Assembly (NCBI GenBank): GCA_900547945.1
Contig: URIT01000065.1
Coordinates: forward strand, 1-17,429
Reading direction: 5' to 3'
DNA: 17,429 bases
From: an uncultured bacterium
GTDB lineage: Bacteria > Verrucomicrobiota > Kiritimatiellia > RFP12 > UBA1067
How positions within the stretch are numbered: position 1 is the stretch's first letter; each line of letters begins with the position of its first letter. The notes under the pieces are model-generated. The model made no database searches, was not told where the DNA came from, and worked only from the letters and a program-made list of their open reading frames with translations. Below are positions 1 through 6,968 of this stretch, piece by piece. A program made the position numbers and the translations under genes.

Positions 1-102
1 GTCGCGGCCGAGGACCCGGCGCGTGGCGTCCGAACGGTGGAGGCGTAGGCGGTAGGGCGTGGGAGGGTGCAGTCGGCAGGGGGAACGGCAACCTCCCAGC
101 GT

Positions 103-324
103 ATATCGGCCGCGACAAGCGCGGCCCTCCCGCGTGGTTCCCCCGGCGTGCATCGGCCGCGACAAGCGCGGTCCTCCCGTGTGGTTCCCCCGGCGTGCAT
201 CGGCCGCGACAAGCGCGGCCCTCCCGTGTGGTTCCCCCGGCGTGCATCGGTCGCGACAAGCGCGGCCCTCCCGCGCGGTTCCCCTGGCGTGCATCGGCCG
301 CGACAAGCGCGGCCCTCCCGCGCG
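103..324. repeat. Five-unit 47-bp tandem repeat with a hairpin in each unit
   Basis: The core CGCGACAAGCGCGG starts at 111, 158, 205, 252 and 299, an exact 47-bp period. Each unit contains GGCCGCG, an ACAAG loop and CGCGGCC, which is a 7-bp stem. The rest of the unit (CCTCCCG, then GTGGTTCCCC or a close variant, then GGCGTGCATC) is almost invariant; the last unit diverges after about 320. Unit 2 (CGCGGTC) and unit 4 (GGTCGCG) each have one stem change, and both leave a G-U pair in a plus-strand RNA. The array begins just past the apbE stop codon, so it may end or protect the minus-strand operon transcript, although no T-run follows. A REP-like intergenic family is the best description. It is not a CRISPR because there are no unique spacers. 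Confidence 0.9.
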
Positions 325-345
325 GGCGCTGTTGCGGCGGGCGCT

Positions 346-1314
346 TCAGGGGGCCGGAAGAGCCTCCACGGGCCAGAGGGCGTGGGCGAGGCGGCGGGCC
401 ATGGCGTGCGTCGCGACGATGCGGGGCGCTTCGGGCGTGTCGGGGATCCAGAGGGCCAGGGCACGCGGATAATGGCGGGCGAGGAAGCGTGTACCCTCGG
501 CGGGGCCGAGGACGAAGAGCGTCGTCGAGAGGCCGTCCGCGAGAAGGGCGCCGTCCTCGGGCGGCGTGACGACCGTGACGGCGGCGACGCCGCACACGGG
601 CTCGCCCGTGCGCCCGTCGAGGATGTGGGAAAGGCGCACGCCGTCCCGTTCGATGAACCGTTCGTAGTTTCCGCTCGTCGCGACGGACTCGCCGTTCGTG
701 AGCGCGAGGACGCCGACGAGCGGCCCCTCCCTGTCGAAGGGGTTGCGGATGCCCGTGCGCCACGTCCCCTCGCCGACGACGCGCAGGTTGCCGCCGAGGT
801 CGAGGAGGAGGGAGGGCGGGGCGTGGGGGGAACAGGTGCGGACAACCTCCCGGGCCGCGACGTCCACCGCGAACCCCTTGGCGATCGCGCCGAGGTCGAA
901 GGCCGCGTACGCGCCGCCGCCCGAGACGCCGAGCGCGCGCAGGGCCTTGCCGACGCGGGGATTGAAGGCGTTCCCGCTTTCCGCCGCCAGGCGCAGGGCC
1001 GCAGCGTAGCAGGGCCGCACCTCGGCCGAGGCGGCGGCCACCCAGTCCGTGCAGCCGGCGGCGGCGAGGCGGCTCAGTTCGGAATCCGGGTTCCAGGCGG
1101 AGAGGAGGCCGTCGAGCCGTGCGTAGGCCGCCTGCACGACGGGGCGCAGGCGTTCGCCCGCCGCCGCGTCGCCCCGGACGGTCAGCTGCGCGCGGGTGCC
1201 CATCACGGGCCAGCGGAGGGTATGCTTCGCGTCGCGCGTCGGCGCGCGGAGGCCGAGCGCGACGAGGACGGCGGCCACGCCGAGTGCAAGGCTCGCAAGG
1301 AGTTTCGTCTTCAT
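346..1314 (-). CDS. apbE: FAD:protein FMN transferase (ApbE family)
   Basis: ApbE enzymes covalently attach FMN from FAD to Thr or Ser of target proteins, usually on the periplasmic side. This 322-residue protein has normal family length. Residues 4-22 form a hydrophobic signal or anchor segment without a lipobox Cys. Family motifs appear in order: PVMGTRAQLTV (36-46), AWNPDSELSRL (73-83), FDLGAIAKGFAVD (139-151), LDLGGN (171-176), SGNYER (214-219), HILDGRTGEPV (230-240) and ADGLSTTLFVLG (259-270). The last resembles the family's metal-binding segment. The ATG lies 4 bp after the stop of the permease gene and has no clear Shine-Dalgarno, which suggests translational coupling as the last gene of the exporter operon. 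No FMN-binding target domain (NqrC/RnfG type) is seen in the window, so its substrate is unknown. Confidence 0.93.
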   Translation of the reverse strand: MKTKLLASLALGVAAVLVALGLRAPTRDAKHTLRWPVMGTRAQLTVRGDAAAGERLRPVVQAAYARLDGLLSAWNPDSELSRLAAAGCTDWVAAASAEVRPCYAAALRLAAESGNAFNPRVGKALRALGVSGGGAYAAFDLGAIAKGFAVDVAAREVVRTCSPHAPPSLLLDLGGNLRVVGEGTWRTGIRNPFDREGPLVGVLALTNGESVATSGNYERFIERDGVRLSHILDGRTGEPVCGVAAVTVVTPPEDGALLADGLSTTLFVLGPAEGTRFLARHYPRALALWIPDTPEAPRIVATHAMARRLAHALWPVEALPAP

Positions 1315-1318
1315 GGGG

Positions 1319-2593
1319 CTATTCGTGCCGGAGGGCCTCGATGGGGTCGAGCGAGGCCGCGCGGAGCGCGGGGTAGAGGCCGAAGACGATGCCGATGCCG
1401 ACGGAGATGCCGAAGGCGAGGACCATCGAATAGGGCTGGATGACGGTGGGCATGCCCGTGAAAAGGGTGATGAGGAGGGGAATCGCGACGCCGACGACGA
1501 GGCCGGCGAGTCCGCCGCCGATCGAGAGGACGCACGTGTTGATGAGGAACTGCACGACGATGCGGCTCTTGCGCGCGCCGATGGCGCGCCGGATGCCGAT
1601 CTCCTTCGTGCGTTCCGTGACGGAGGCGAGCATGATGTTCATGATGCCGATGCCGCCGACGAGGAGCGAGATGCCCGCGATGGCGCCGAGGACGACGTTG
1701 TAGGTGCGCTTCGTCTTCTCGGCCTCCCGCAGGAGGGAGAGGGGCACGTCGATCTTGAAGTCCTGCTTCTTGTGGAAGCGGCGGAGCATGGCCTCGATCG
1801 CCTTGGCGCCGGCCTCGACGACGGACGTGTCGCGCATCTTCACGATGATCTGCGACAGCTCCACCTTCTCGCCCTCCATGCCGCTGGAGACGCGGCGGAT
1901 GTTCGCGACGCCGAAGAGGCGCGCGGCGGTCGTCATCGGGATGTAGGCGTCCGCCTCCGAGTCCGGCGCGCGCACGGTGCCGCCGCTTTCGTTCCTGACG
2001 ATGCCGACGACCTCGAAGACGCCGCTGCCGAGGCGCACGTGCTGGCCGAGCATCTCCTGCGCGGCGAGGAGCTTGCGCACGCCGAACTCGGTGAGGACGC
2101 AGACGTTGGCGTGCGAATCCATGTCGCTTGCGTGGAGGACGCGGCCCGCGAGGACGGGGCGCGGCACGACGTCGAACCAGTCCGGGATCGTCTCGACGAC
2201 CCGCAGTTCCAGCTGGCGCTCGTTGAAGCGGGCGTTGCGGCGCACCATGCGCGCGGGCACGGTGCAGGCGACGCCGGGGATGGTCTCGCGGATGCGCGCC
2301 TCGTCGTCGTGCAGGAGGCCGTAGATCGCAAGGCGGGCGGCGGACTGGGCGGCGGAGCTTGTTCCCTCCTCGGAGGTCGGCTTCACGGAGTTGACCATGA
2401 TGTTCTGGCTCCCGAGGCGCTTGATGGATTCGAGCGCCTGGTGGCTCGCGCCTTCGCCGACGGCGAGCATGGCGATGACCGAACCGACGCCGAAGACCAT
2501 GCCGAGCATCGTGAGGAACGAGCGCGTCTTGTGGCGCCACACGTCCGTGGCGCCGAGCTTGATGAAGGGCCAGTAGAAGGAAAGGGCTTGCAT
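1319..2593 (-). CDS. MacB-like ABC transporter permease (FtsX/MacB_PCD)
   Basis: This is the inner-membrane subunit of a MacB-type mechanotransmission exporter. It is 424 residues with the classic topology: TM1 at about 26-46, a periplasmic domain at about 47-298, then TM2 (299-322), TM3 (348-375) and TM4 (388-410). Diagnostic segments are HKTRSFLTMLGMVFGVGSVI (21-40), GGIGIMNIMLASVTERTKEI (313-332) followed by GIRRAIGAR, and the C-terminal LDPIEALRHE. The ATPase is encoded separately just upstream (4-bp gap), unlike E. coli MacB where ATPase and permease are fused. Together with the ATPase, the HlyD-like adaptor and the TolC-like protein it would form a complete tripartite pump. The substrate cannot be read from the sequence; lipoprotein-release (LolC/E) permeases are related, but the adaptor and outer-membrane partner favour export. 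Confidence 0.92.
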   Translation of the reverse strand: MQALSFYWPFIKLGATDVWRHKTRSFLTMLGMVFGVGSVIAMLAVGEGASHQALESIKRLGSQNIMVNSVKPTSEEGTSSAAQSAARLAIYGLLHDDEARIRETIPGVACTVPARMVRRNARFNERQLELRVVETIPDWFDVVPRPVLAGRVLHASDMDSHANVCVLTEFGVRKLLAAQEMLGQHVRLGSGVFEVVGIVRNESGGTVRAPDSEADAYIPMTTAARLFGVANIRRVSSGMEGEKVELSQIIVKMRDTSVVEAGAKAIEAMLRRFHKKQDFKIDVPLSLLREAEKTKRTYNVVLGAIAGISLLVGGIGIMNIMLASVTERTKEIGIRRAIGARKSRIVVQFLINTCVLSIGGGLAGLVVGVAIPLLITLFTGMPTVIQPYSMVLAFGISVGIGIVFGLYPALRAASLDPIEALRHE

Positions 2594-2597
2594 GGGA

Positions 2598-3293
2598 TCA
2601 GTTCCGGACGGAGAGGAGCCTGCCGTCCTTGACGACGATGTGGGAGTGGGCGTAGGCGTCGATGTCGGGCTCGTGGGTGACGACGATGATCGTCTTGCCC
2701 TGTTCGTAGAGTTCCTGGAAGAGCGCCATGATCTGGACGGACGTCTTGGAGTCGAGGTTGCCGGTGGGCTCGTCCGCGAGGAGGACGGCGGGGTCGTTCG
2801 CGAGGGCGCGCGCGACGGCCACGCGCTGGCGTTGTCCGCCGGAGAGTTCGGCGGGGAGGTGCTGGAGACGGTGGCTCATCTCGACGCGGTCGGCGAGTTC
2901 CTTCGCGCGCCGCGTCCGTTCCGCCTGGGGGATGCCGAGGTAGAACATCGGCATCTCGATGTTCTCCAGCACGCTGAGCTGGGGGATGAGGTGGAAGCTC
3001 TGGAAGACGAAGCCGAGGTTCTTGAGGCGGTGGTCGGAAAGTTCGTTGTCCGCCATGCGCGCCACGTCCACGCCGTTGAGCCAGTAGCTGCCGGACGTGG
3101 GGCGGTCGAGGCAGCCGAGGATGTTGAGGAGGGTGCTTTTACCAGAGCCGGAAGGGCCCATGATGGCCCAGTATTCGCCGCGGTGGATCGCGAACGAGAC
3201 GCCGTCGAGCGCCTTCACGGTCTCGCCGCCGACCGTGTAGTGGCGGCAGACGTCCTGGAGCTTGACGACTTCCTCTGTGGTGGGTGCGGGCAT
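2598..3293 (-). CDS. ABC transporter ATP-binding protein (MacB/LolD type)
   Basis: This cytoplasmic ATPase of 231 residues is the normal length for the LolD/MacB ATPase class. The motifs are complete: Walker A GPSGSGKST (46-54), Q-loop Gln98, signature LSGGQRQRVAVARAL (150-164), Walker B VLLADEPTGNLD (170-181) and the switch His207 in VVTHEPD. The ADEPTGNLDS form is typical of this subfamily. The start ATG has no recognisable Shine-Dalgarno and no in-frame alternative start nearby. The gene lies 24 bp after the adaptor gene and 4 bp before the permease, so it is very likely co-transcribed with them and drives the permease at 1319-2593. Confidence 0.94.
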   Translation of the reverse strand: MPAPTTEEVVKLQDVCRHYTVGGETVKALDGVSFAIHRGEYWAIMGPSGSGKSTLLNILGCLDRPTSGSYWLNGVDVARMADNELSDHRLKNLGFVFQSFHLIPQLSVLENIEMPMFYLGIPQAERTRRAKELADRVEMSHRLQHLPAELSGGQRQRVAVARALANDPAVLLADEPTGNLDSKTSVQIMALFQELYEQGKTIIVVTHEPDIDAYAHSHIVVKDGRLLSVRN

Positions 3294-3317
3294 GGCGGTG
3301 GTGATGCGGGCGGGTGA

Positions 3318-4832
3318 CTAGTGTCGGGTGTCGGCGGGCTTGGCCGTCTTGGGGGGGGCGTCCTTCTGCCCGGCATCCTTGGATTCCCTGACGGGCGGGG
3401 CCATCATGATGACGTCGCCCTTCTCGACGCCGCTGACGAGGTGGATCATGCGGTTGTTGTCGAGACCGACTTCGACGGGGCGGGCGACCCACTCCCGGCC
3501 TTCCTGCACGTAGACGCAGGGGACGCCGTTGACGCGGGTCACGCACTGCATGGGGCAGTAGAGGACGTTGTCGTAGGCGTGCTTGACGAGTTCGATGTCG
3601 CAGCTCATGCCGGGGCGGATGACGACGTCGGAGAAGTCGCATTCGAGCTCGCACTTGTACATCTTGAGGTCCGGGTTGAGCGACGCGCTCTGTCCGTCTG
3701 GAAGGATGCCGATCTTCGTGAGCCGGCCGTGGAAGATCCTGTCCGGGAAGGCGTCCACCCGGACGTTCGCCGGCATGCCCGTCTCCAGCTTGTTGAGGGA
3801 GGCTTCGGGCACCATCAGCTCCACGATCATGCCCGCGTCGAGGGGAATGTAGATGAGCTCCTGGCGCTGGACGGCCGTTTCGCCGACGGCGAGGGGGCGG
3901 ATCCAGTAGCGGCGGCGCGCGATCTGCACGGTGGAGGCGTAGAGGATGACGCCGTTCGTGGGGGCGTAGATCTTCGACTTCGAGATCTGGAAGTTGAGTT
4001 CGGCGAGGCGGTTCGTCGCGCGGTCGCGCTCGCGCGTGCGCTGGATGATCTCCGTCTCGACCTGGCGGATGAGGGACTTGTTCTGCCACTTCGTGCGCGC
4101 GAGGGCGCGCGTCGCCTTGCGCACGTCGCTTTCGTGCGTGGCGCGCTGCTGGATGACCGTGTAGTTCGTGAGCACGTTCATCTTCGTGCGGGCCATCTCC
4201 AGCTTGATCTCCTTCTGGCGGAGCGCGAGTTCGTCCGCCTGCAGCTCGGTGCGCGTGAGGAAGCCCTCCTTGGCGAGGCGCTGGGACCATTCGAGCTTTT
4301 CGGCGGCGCGCTTCATCTCCTCGTCCGCGATAGCGATGTCGGTCTCGTACTCGCGGGCCTGCTGCGGGTAGTCGCCCTTTTCGTACTTTTCGAGGGCCAT
4401 CTTCGCGAGGGTGAGGGTCACTTCGCGTTCGAGGAGGTTCGCGTCACAGTCGCCCTTGGTGACCTCCAGCTTCTCCTGCGAGATGATGAGGTTGCCTTCG
4501 GTGGTGGCGGCGGTGATCTCCTGCTCGTTGCGCTTGTCGACGAGCGTGGCGGCGTCGAACTCGACGAGCAGGTCGCCGGCCTTGACGTTGACGCCCTCCT
4601 CCACGACCCAGATGACGGTGTTGTGGCCCTCCAGCTCGCTCTTGAGCGTCACCTTGTCCTTGCTCTGGATGGAGCCGGAGGAGGTGATGCCGATCGTGAG
4701 CGGGCCTTCGGCGACGGTGAAGGTGGGCGTGGCCGCCTCGTCGGCCTCGTCCCCGCTGAACGCGAACAGCGCGGCGAGTCCCGCGAGGAGCAGTCCCGCG
4801 CCGATCCAGATGAGTTTCTTCTTCCGTGTCAT
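3318..4832 (-). CDS. HlyD/MacA-family periplasmic adaptor of the exporter
   Basis: This membrane-fusion protein links the inner-membrane ABC permease to the outer-membrane channel. It has 504 residues, longer than E. coli MacA (about 370). A single N-terminal membrane segment lies at 8-26 after MTRKKK. A lipoyl-like half domain (about 58-100, with GVNVKAGDLLVEFD at 80-93) leads into a long charged helical hairpin (about 101-285), followed by the second lipoyl half (YAPTNGVILYAS, 289-300). A beta-barrel (about 330-420, with GMIVELMVPEASL) and a membrane-proximal domain (about 420-480, ending GVEKGDVIMMAP) follow. The extra length lies mainly in the coiled-coil hairpin. A Shine-Dalgarno-like AGGAAAG stands just upstream of the ATG. 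The gene is second in the operon, 37 bp after the TolC-like gene. Confidence 0.92.
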   Translation of the reverse strand: MTRKKKLIWIGAGLLLAGLAALFAFSGDEADEAATPTFTVAEGPLTIGITSSGSIQSKDKVTLKSELEGHNTVIWVVEEGVNVKAGDLLVEFDAATLVDKRNEQEITAATTEGNLIISQEKLEVTKGDCDANLLEREVTLTLAKMALEKYEKGDYPQQAREYETDIAIADEEMKRAAEKLEWSQRLAKEGFLTRTELQADELALRQKEIKLEMARTKMNVLTNYTVIQQRATHESDVRKATRALARTKWQNKSLIRQVETEIIQRTRERDRATNRLAELNFQISKSKIYAPTNGVILYASTVQIARRRYWIRPLAVGETAVQRQELIYIPLDAGMIVELMVPEASLNKLETGMPANVRVDAFPDRIFHGRLTKIGILPDGQSASLNPDLKMYKCELECDFSDVVIRPGMSCDIELVKHAYDNVLYCPMQCVTRVNGVPCVYVQEGREWVARPVEVGLDNNRMIHLVSGVEKGDVIMMAPPVRESKDAGQKDAPPKTAKPADTRH

Positions 4833-4869
4833 GTCTTTCCTGCGTTACGTCGTTTGCCCGCCGCCTGCC

Positions 4870-6555
4870 CTACTTCCACGTGCCGTCCGGGCGGATCTGG
4901 AGGATGCCCATCGCGCTGCGGAGGGAGAGGTCGCTCGTGTACCACTCGATGACGGCGGAGCAGAGGGCGTTCTGGGCGCTGAGGAGGTCGCGGGCGGCGT
5001 CGAGGGTGTCGCGCATCGAGCTGCGGCCGGACTGCGTGAAGAGGTCGATGGCGTCCACGCGCATCTTCGCCACCTTGTAGGACTCCACCTTGTTCGCGTA
5101 GAGGGCGCGTGCGGCGGAGAGGCTGCGGTAGCCGGCGCGCACCTCGTTCTTGACGGCGTCCTCGCTCTCCTCCAGCGTGCGGCGGCTCTGGTCGTGCAGG
5201 ATGAGCGCGCGGCGGTAGGCGTTGCGCTCGCGGCGGCGGTCCCAGGGGGCGGTCCATTTGAGGCGGAGGGAGGAGGTGGTGTCGTCGTCGACGTTGCCGT
5301 CCGTGTGGGAACGGCGGCGACCGGTGTAGGCGGCCGAGCCCTCGACCGTCACCTCGCCGCGCAGGTTGTCCGCGGCGACGTTGACGGCGCGCGCGGCGTC
5401 CTCGACGTCGCCGCGCGTGACGGCGAGGTCGCGGCGTTCGGCGAGGGCGATGCCGAGGGCGTCGTCCTCGTGCGGATAGTCGCCGAGGGCGTCCGGCTGG
5501 TCCTTCGCCTGCGCGGCCATCTGCGCCTGGATGCGGACGAGCTCGGCGTCGTCGAGGGCGACGGGCGCCTCGGGGGCGAGGCCGAGGGTGATCTTGAAGT
5601 TGTCGAGGGCGTCCTCGTAGTTCTGCTGCGCGGTGATGATCGTCTGGTGGGCGGCGAGGAGGTCGGTACGGGCCTGGTCGACCTGGATGCGGTCCATGCG
5701 GCCGGCCTTGAACATCATCTCGGCGCGGCGCCAGTTGAGGTCGAGGCGCCGGGCGTTGTCGTCCGAGTTGCGGCGCGTCTGGGCGTACTGGAGCACGCGG
5801 TAGTAGGCCTTGGCGATGGAGAGGGCGTAGGTCTCGCGGTAGCGCGAGAAGGTGAGGAGGGCGTAGGCGAGGTTGCGCTCGGCCTGGGTGAGGGGTTCGC
5901 GCACGATTTCGCGCGCGCTGCCGCGCAGGAGGGGCACGCTCGCGGTGAGGTCGCCGGTCCAGCCGAACGAATGCCAGTCCTCCCGGATCATCTTCGTCAC
6001 GTCCACGGCCATGTTCCCCGCGAGCGTGGCGCCGTTCACGAACTTGCGGCGCACCCCGGCGCCGCCCTGACCGCCCTCCTTGTCGATTTCGGGCGAACCC
6101 GTGAGCGCGCCGAGGAGGAAGCCGCTGAACGTGTTGTCGAAGGCGTAGCGCGCGTCGTCGAGCGCGAGGGCCTTCTGATAGACGGCCTCCTTCAGCGTCT
6201 GGTACTTGCGGTTGTTGCGCGCGCCGAGGCGCAGGGCGCTTTCGAGCGAGAGGCGCAGCGTGCCGTTCGAGGGCGCGAGGGGCGCGACGCCCGCGATGCG
6301 CGGGAAGACGGCGTTCGTCGTCCCCTGGCGCAGGGCCTCCAGGGCGATGCGCAGGGTCAGCACGTCGGCGGGCCGCGCGATGTCGAAGGCATTCGTGAGG
6401 CCCGTCTGCACGCGCCAGACTTCCGTCGCCGCCGCCGTGGCCGTCTCGTCCGCCTCCCGCACGGCCTTGTCGGGCGTCATGCAGCCGGCCAGCCACAGGC
6501 ACGCCGCCAACACGGGCGGGACAACGGAAAATCGAGATTGCGAAAAGAAAAACAT
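4870..6555 (-). CDS. TolC-family outer-membrane efflux lipoprotein
   Basis: This is the outer-membrane channel of the tripartite exporter. From the ATG at 6555 the protein has 561 residues. It starts with a signal peptide ending in the lipobox LAGC (Cys25), so it is probably lipidated and cleaved by LspA, as in OprM-like TolC homologues. The rest is mostly long helices, including Asn-, Ala- and Leu-rich segments such as LRLSLESALRLGARNNRKYQ and REPLTQAERNLAYALLTFSR. It repeats in two halves as expected of OEP proteins; the second half contains RRDLAVTRGDVEDAARAV. The reading frame stays open 12 codons further upstream to a TTG. The ATG is preferred because a -10 box ends 7 bp upstream of it and the signal peptide then has normal length. 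It is first in the five-gene operon. Confidence 0.88.
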   Translation of the reverse strand: MFFFSQSRFSVVPPVLAACLWLAGCMTPDKAVREADETATAAATEVWRVQTGLTNAFDIARPADVLTLRIALEALRQGTTNAVFPRIAGVAPLAPSNGTLRLSLESALRLGARNNRKYQTLKEAVYQKALALDDARYAFDNTFSGFLLGALTGSPEIDKEGGQGGAGVRRKFVNGATLAGNMAVDVTKMIREDWHSFGWTGDLTASVPLLRGSAREIVREPLTQAERNLAYALLTFSRYRETYALSIAKAYYRVLQYAQTRRNSDDNARRLDLNWRRAEMMFKAGRMDRIQVDQARTDLLAAHQTIITAQQNYEDALDNFKITLGLAPEAPVALDDAELVRIQAQMAAQAKDQPDALGDYPHEDDALGIALAERRDLAVTRGDVEDAARAVNVAADNLRGEVTVEGSAAYTGRRRSHTDGNVDDDTTSSLRLKWTAPWDRRRERNAYRRALILHDQSRRTLEESEDAVKNEVRAGYRSLSAARALYANKVESYKVAKMRVDAIDLFTQSGRSSMRDTLDAARDLLSAQNALCSAVIEWYTSDLSLRSAMGILQIRPDGTWK

Positions 6556-6562
6556 GACTGAG

Positions 6563-6591
6563 ATTCTACAGAAAAGAGGGCGTAAAAGCAA
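6563..6591 (-). promoter_or_regulatory. Sigma-70-type promoter of the exporter operon, apparently leaderless
   Basis: On the minus strand TTGCTT (6591-6586), a 17-bp spacer and TAGAAT (6568-6563) form a good -35/-10 pair. Only 7 nt (CTCAGTC) separate the -10 box from the ATG at 6555. Transcription would therefore begin at or next to the start codon, and no Shine-Dalgarno is present. The boxes are visible; the leaderless mRNA is inferred. Confidence 0.6.
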
Positions 6592-6666
6592 GGAAACGGT
6601 CAGGGCGGACCCAAGGCGGCGGAACCGCCCCCCTGCTCGTGGACGCCAAGGCGGCGGGACCGGAAC

Positions 6667-6702
6667 TCCTACTCCCCTTGCCGATCCTACTCCCCTTGCC
6701 GA
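6667..6702. repeat. Two tandem 18-bp repeats
   Basis: TCCTACTCCCCTTGCCGA occurs at 6667-6684 and again at 6685-6702. A third partial, slightly altered copy (TCCTACTCTCCTT) begins at 6711. The function is unknown. Confidence 0.85.
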
Positions 6703-6747
6703 ACCGGAACTCCTACTCTCCTTAAAGTATGCGAACGGCGCGCGGAA

Positions 6748-6891
6748 TCAACAGCCAATGTTCTCTTCGTACTGGTTTCCTCCGCACAGCACGCTCATGT
6801 CCCCATCTGCCCGGAGGATGTGTTGGCGGAATGTGCGATTTCGCTTTGGAACGGCACGGGTATCGTCGGAACGCCGGCTAAAACCTAAAAC
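6748..6891 (-). pseudogene. Possible gene relic or very small ORF
   Basis: The minus strand has 47 open codons after an in-frame TAG and ending in TGA. The composition looks protein-like: FSRRSDDTRAVPKRNRTFRQ near the start and MSVLCGGNQYEENIGC at the end. The only ATG (6798) would give 16 residues ending in Cys, with no ribosome-binding site seen. Base composition is less GC-rich than in neighbouring genes. I do not recognise it; it could be the tail of a decayed gene, part of an interspersed repeat, or chance. Confidence 0.2.
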
Positions 6892-6918
6892 CTAGCGCCT
6901 AAAACCTAGCGCCTAAAG
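6877..6918. repeat. Heptamer tandem array, six units (CCTAAAA/CCTAGCG)
   Basis: The units are GCTAAAA, CCTAAAA, CCTAGCG, CCTAAAA, CCTAGCG and CCTAAAG, all exactly 7 bp. The array lies directly upstream of the rbsK promoter. The same heptamer family recurs at 9204-9234. It resembles the class of short tandemly repeated repetitive sequences known from cyanobacteria, without implying homology. Confidence 0.9.
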
Positions 6919-6933
6919 CCGTCCCCGAATTAT

Positions 6934-6962
6934 GCTATACTAAACGCTCCTTCAGAGAGGAG
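6934..6962 (+). promoter_or_regulatory. rbsK extended -10 promoter and Shine-Dalgarno
   Basis: ATGCTATACTA contains TATACT at 6936-6941 with an upstream TG (6933-6934), an extended -10 arrangement. No good -35 lies 16-18 bp upstream, where the heptamer array sits. GAGAGGAG (6955-6962) is a strong ribosome-binding site 6 nt before the ATG at 6969. The same ATGCTATACTA string precedes greA. Confidence 0.6.
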
Positions 6963-6968
6963 CAGCGC

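Larger units (their letters stand above)
6592..6912. other. Divergent intergenic region between tolC-like gene and rbsK
   Basis: No convincing gene is present. The part near the tolC-like gene is GC-rich and holds two copies of CCAAGGCGGCGG (6611-6622 and 6646-6657), the first able to pair as GGCGG with CCGCC (6615-6629). Next comes a tandem 18-bp repeat. The middle (about 6720-6870) is less GC-rich than the neighbouring genes and contains a 47-codon open frame on the minus strand, possibly a gene relic. A heptamer array follows at 6877-6918. Confidence 0.6.

Noticed and set aside
1..48. C-terminal tail of a plus-strand gene (frame 1 open to a TAG at 46-48)
   Set aside because: Only 15 codons are visible, several other frames are also open, and nothing is recognisable.
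103..324. CRISPR array
   Set aside because: The 47-bp unit is repeated in full with no unique spacers between copies, and no cas genes are present.
67..1443. Long plus-strand open frames across the 47-bp array and apbE (also 59-472 and 195-569)
   Set aside because: They are Arg/Gly/Pro-rich, partly made of the repeat in different frames, and lie antisense to apbE, which has clear family motifs.
1196..6561. Plus-strand open frames opposite the exporter operon (1196-2632, 3321-4952, 4411-6561)
   Set aside because: They are shadows of the minus-strand transporter genes, with Asp/Glu/Val/Arg-rich mirror compositions and no recognisable domains.
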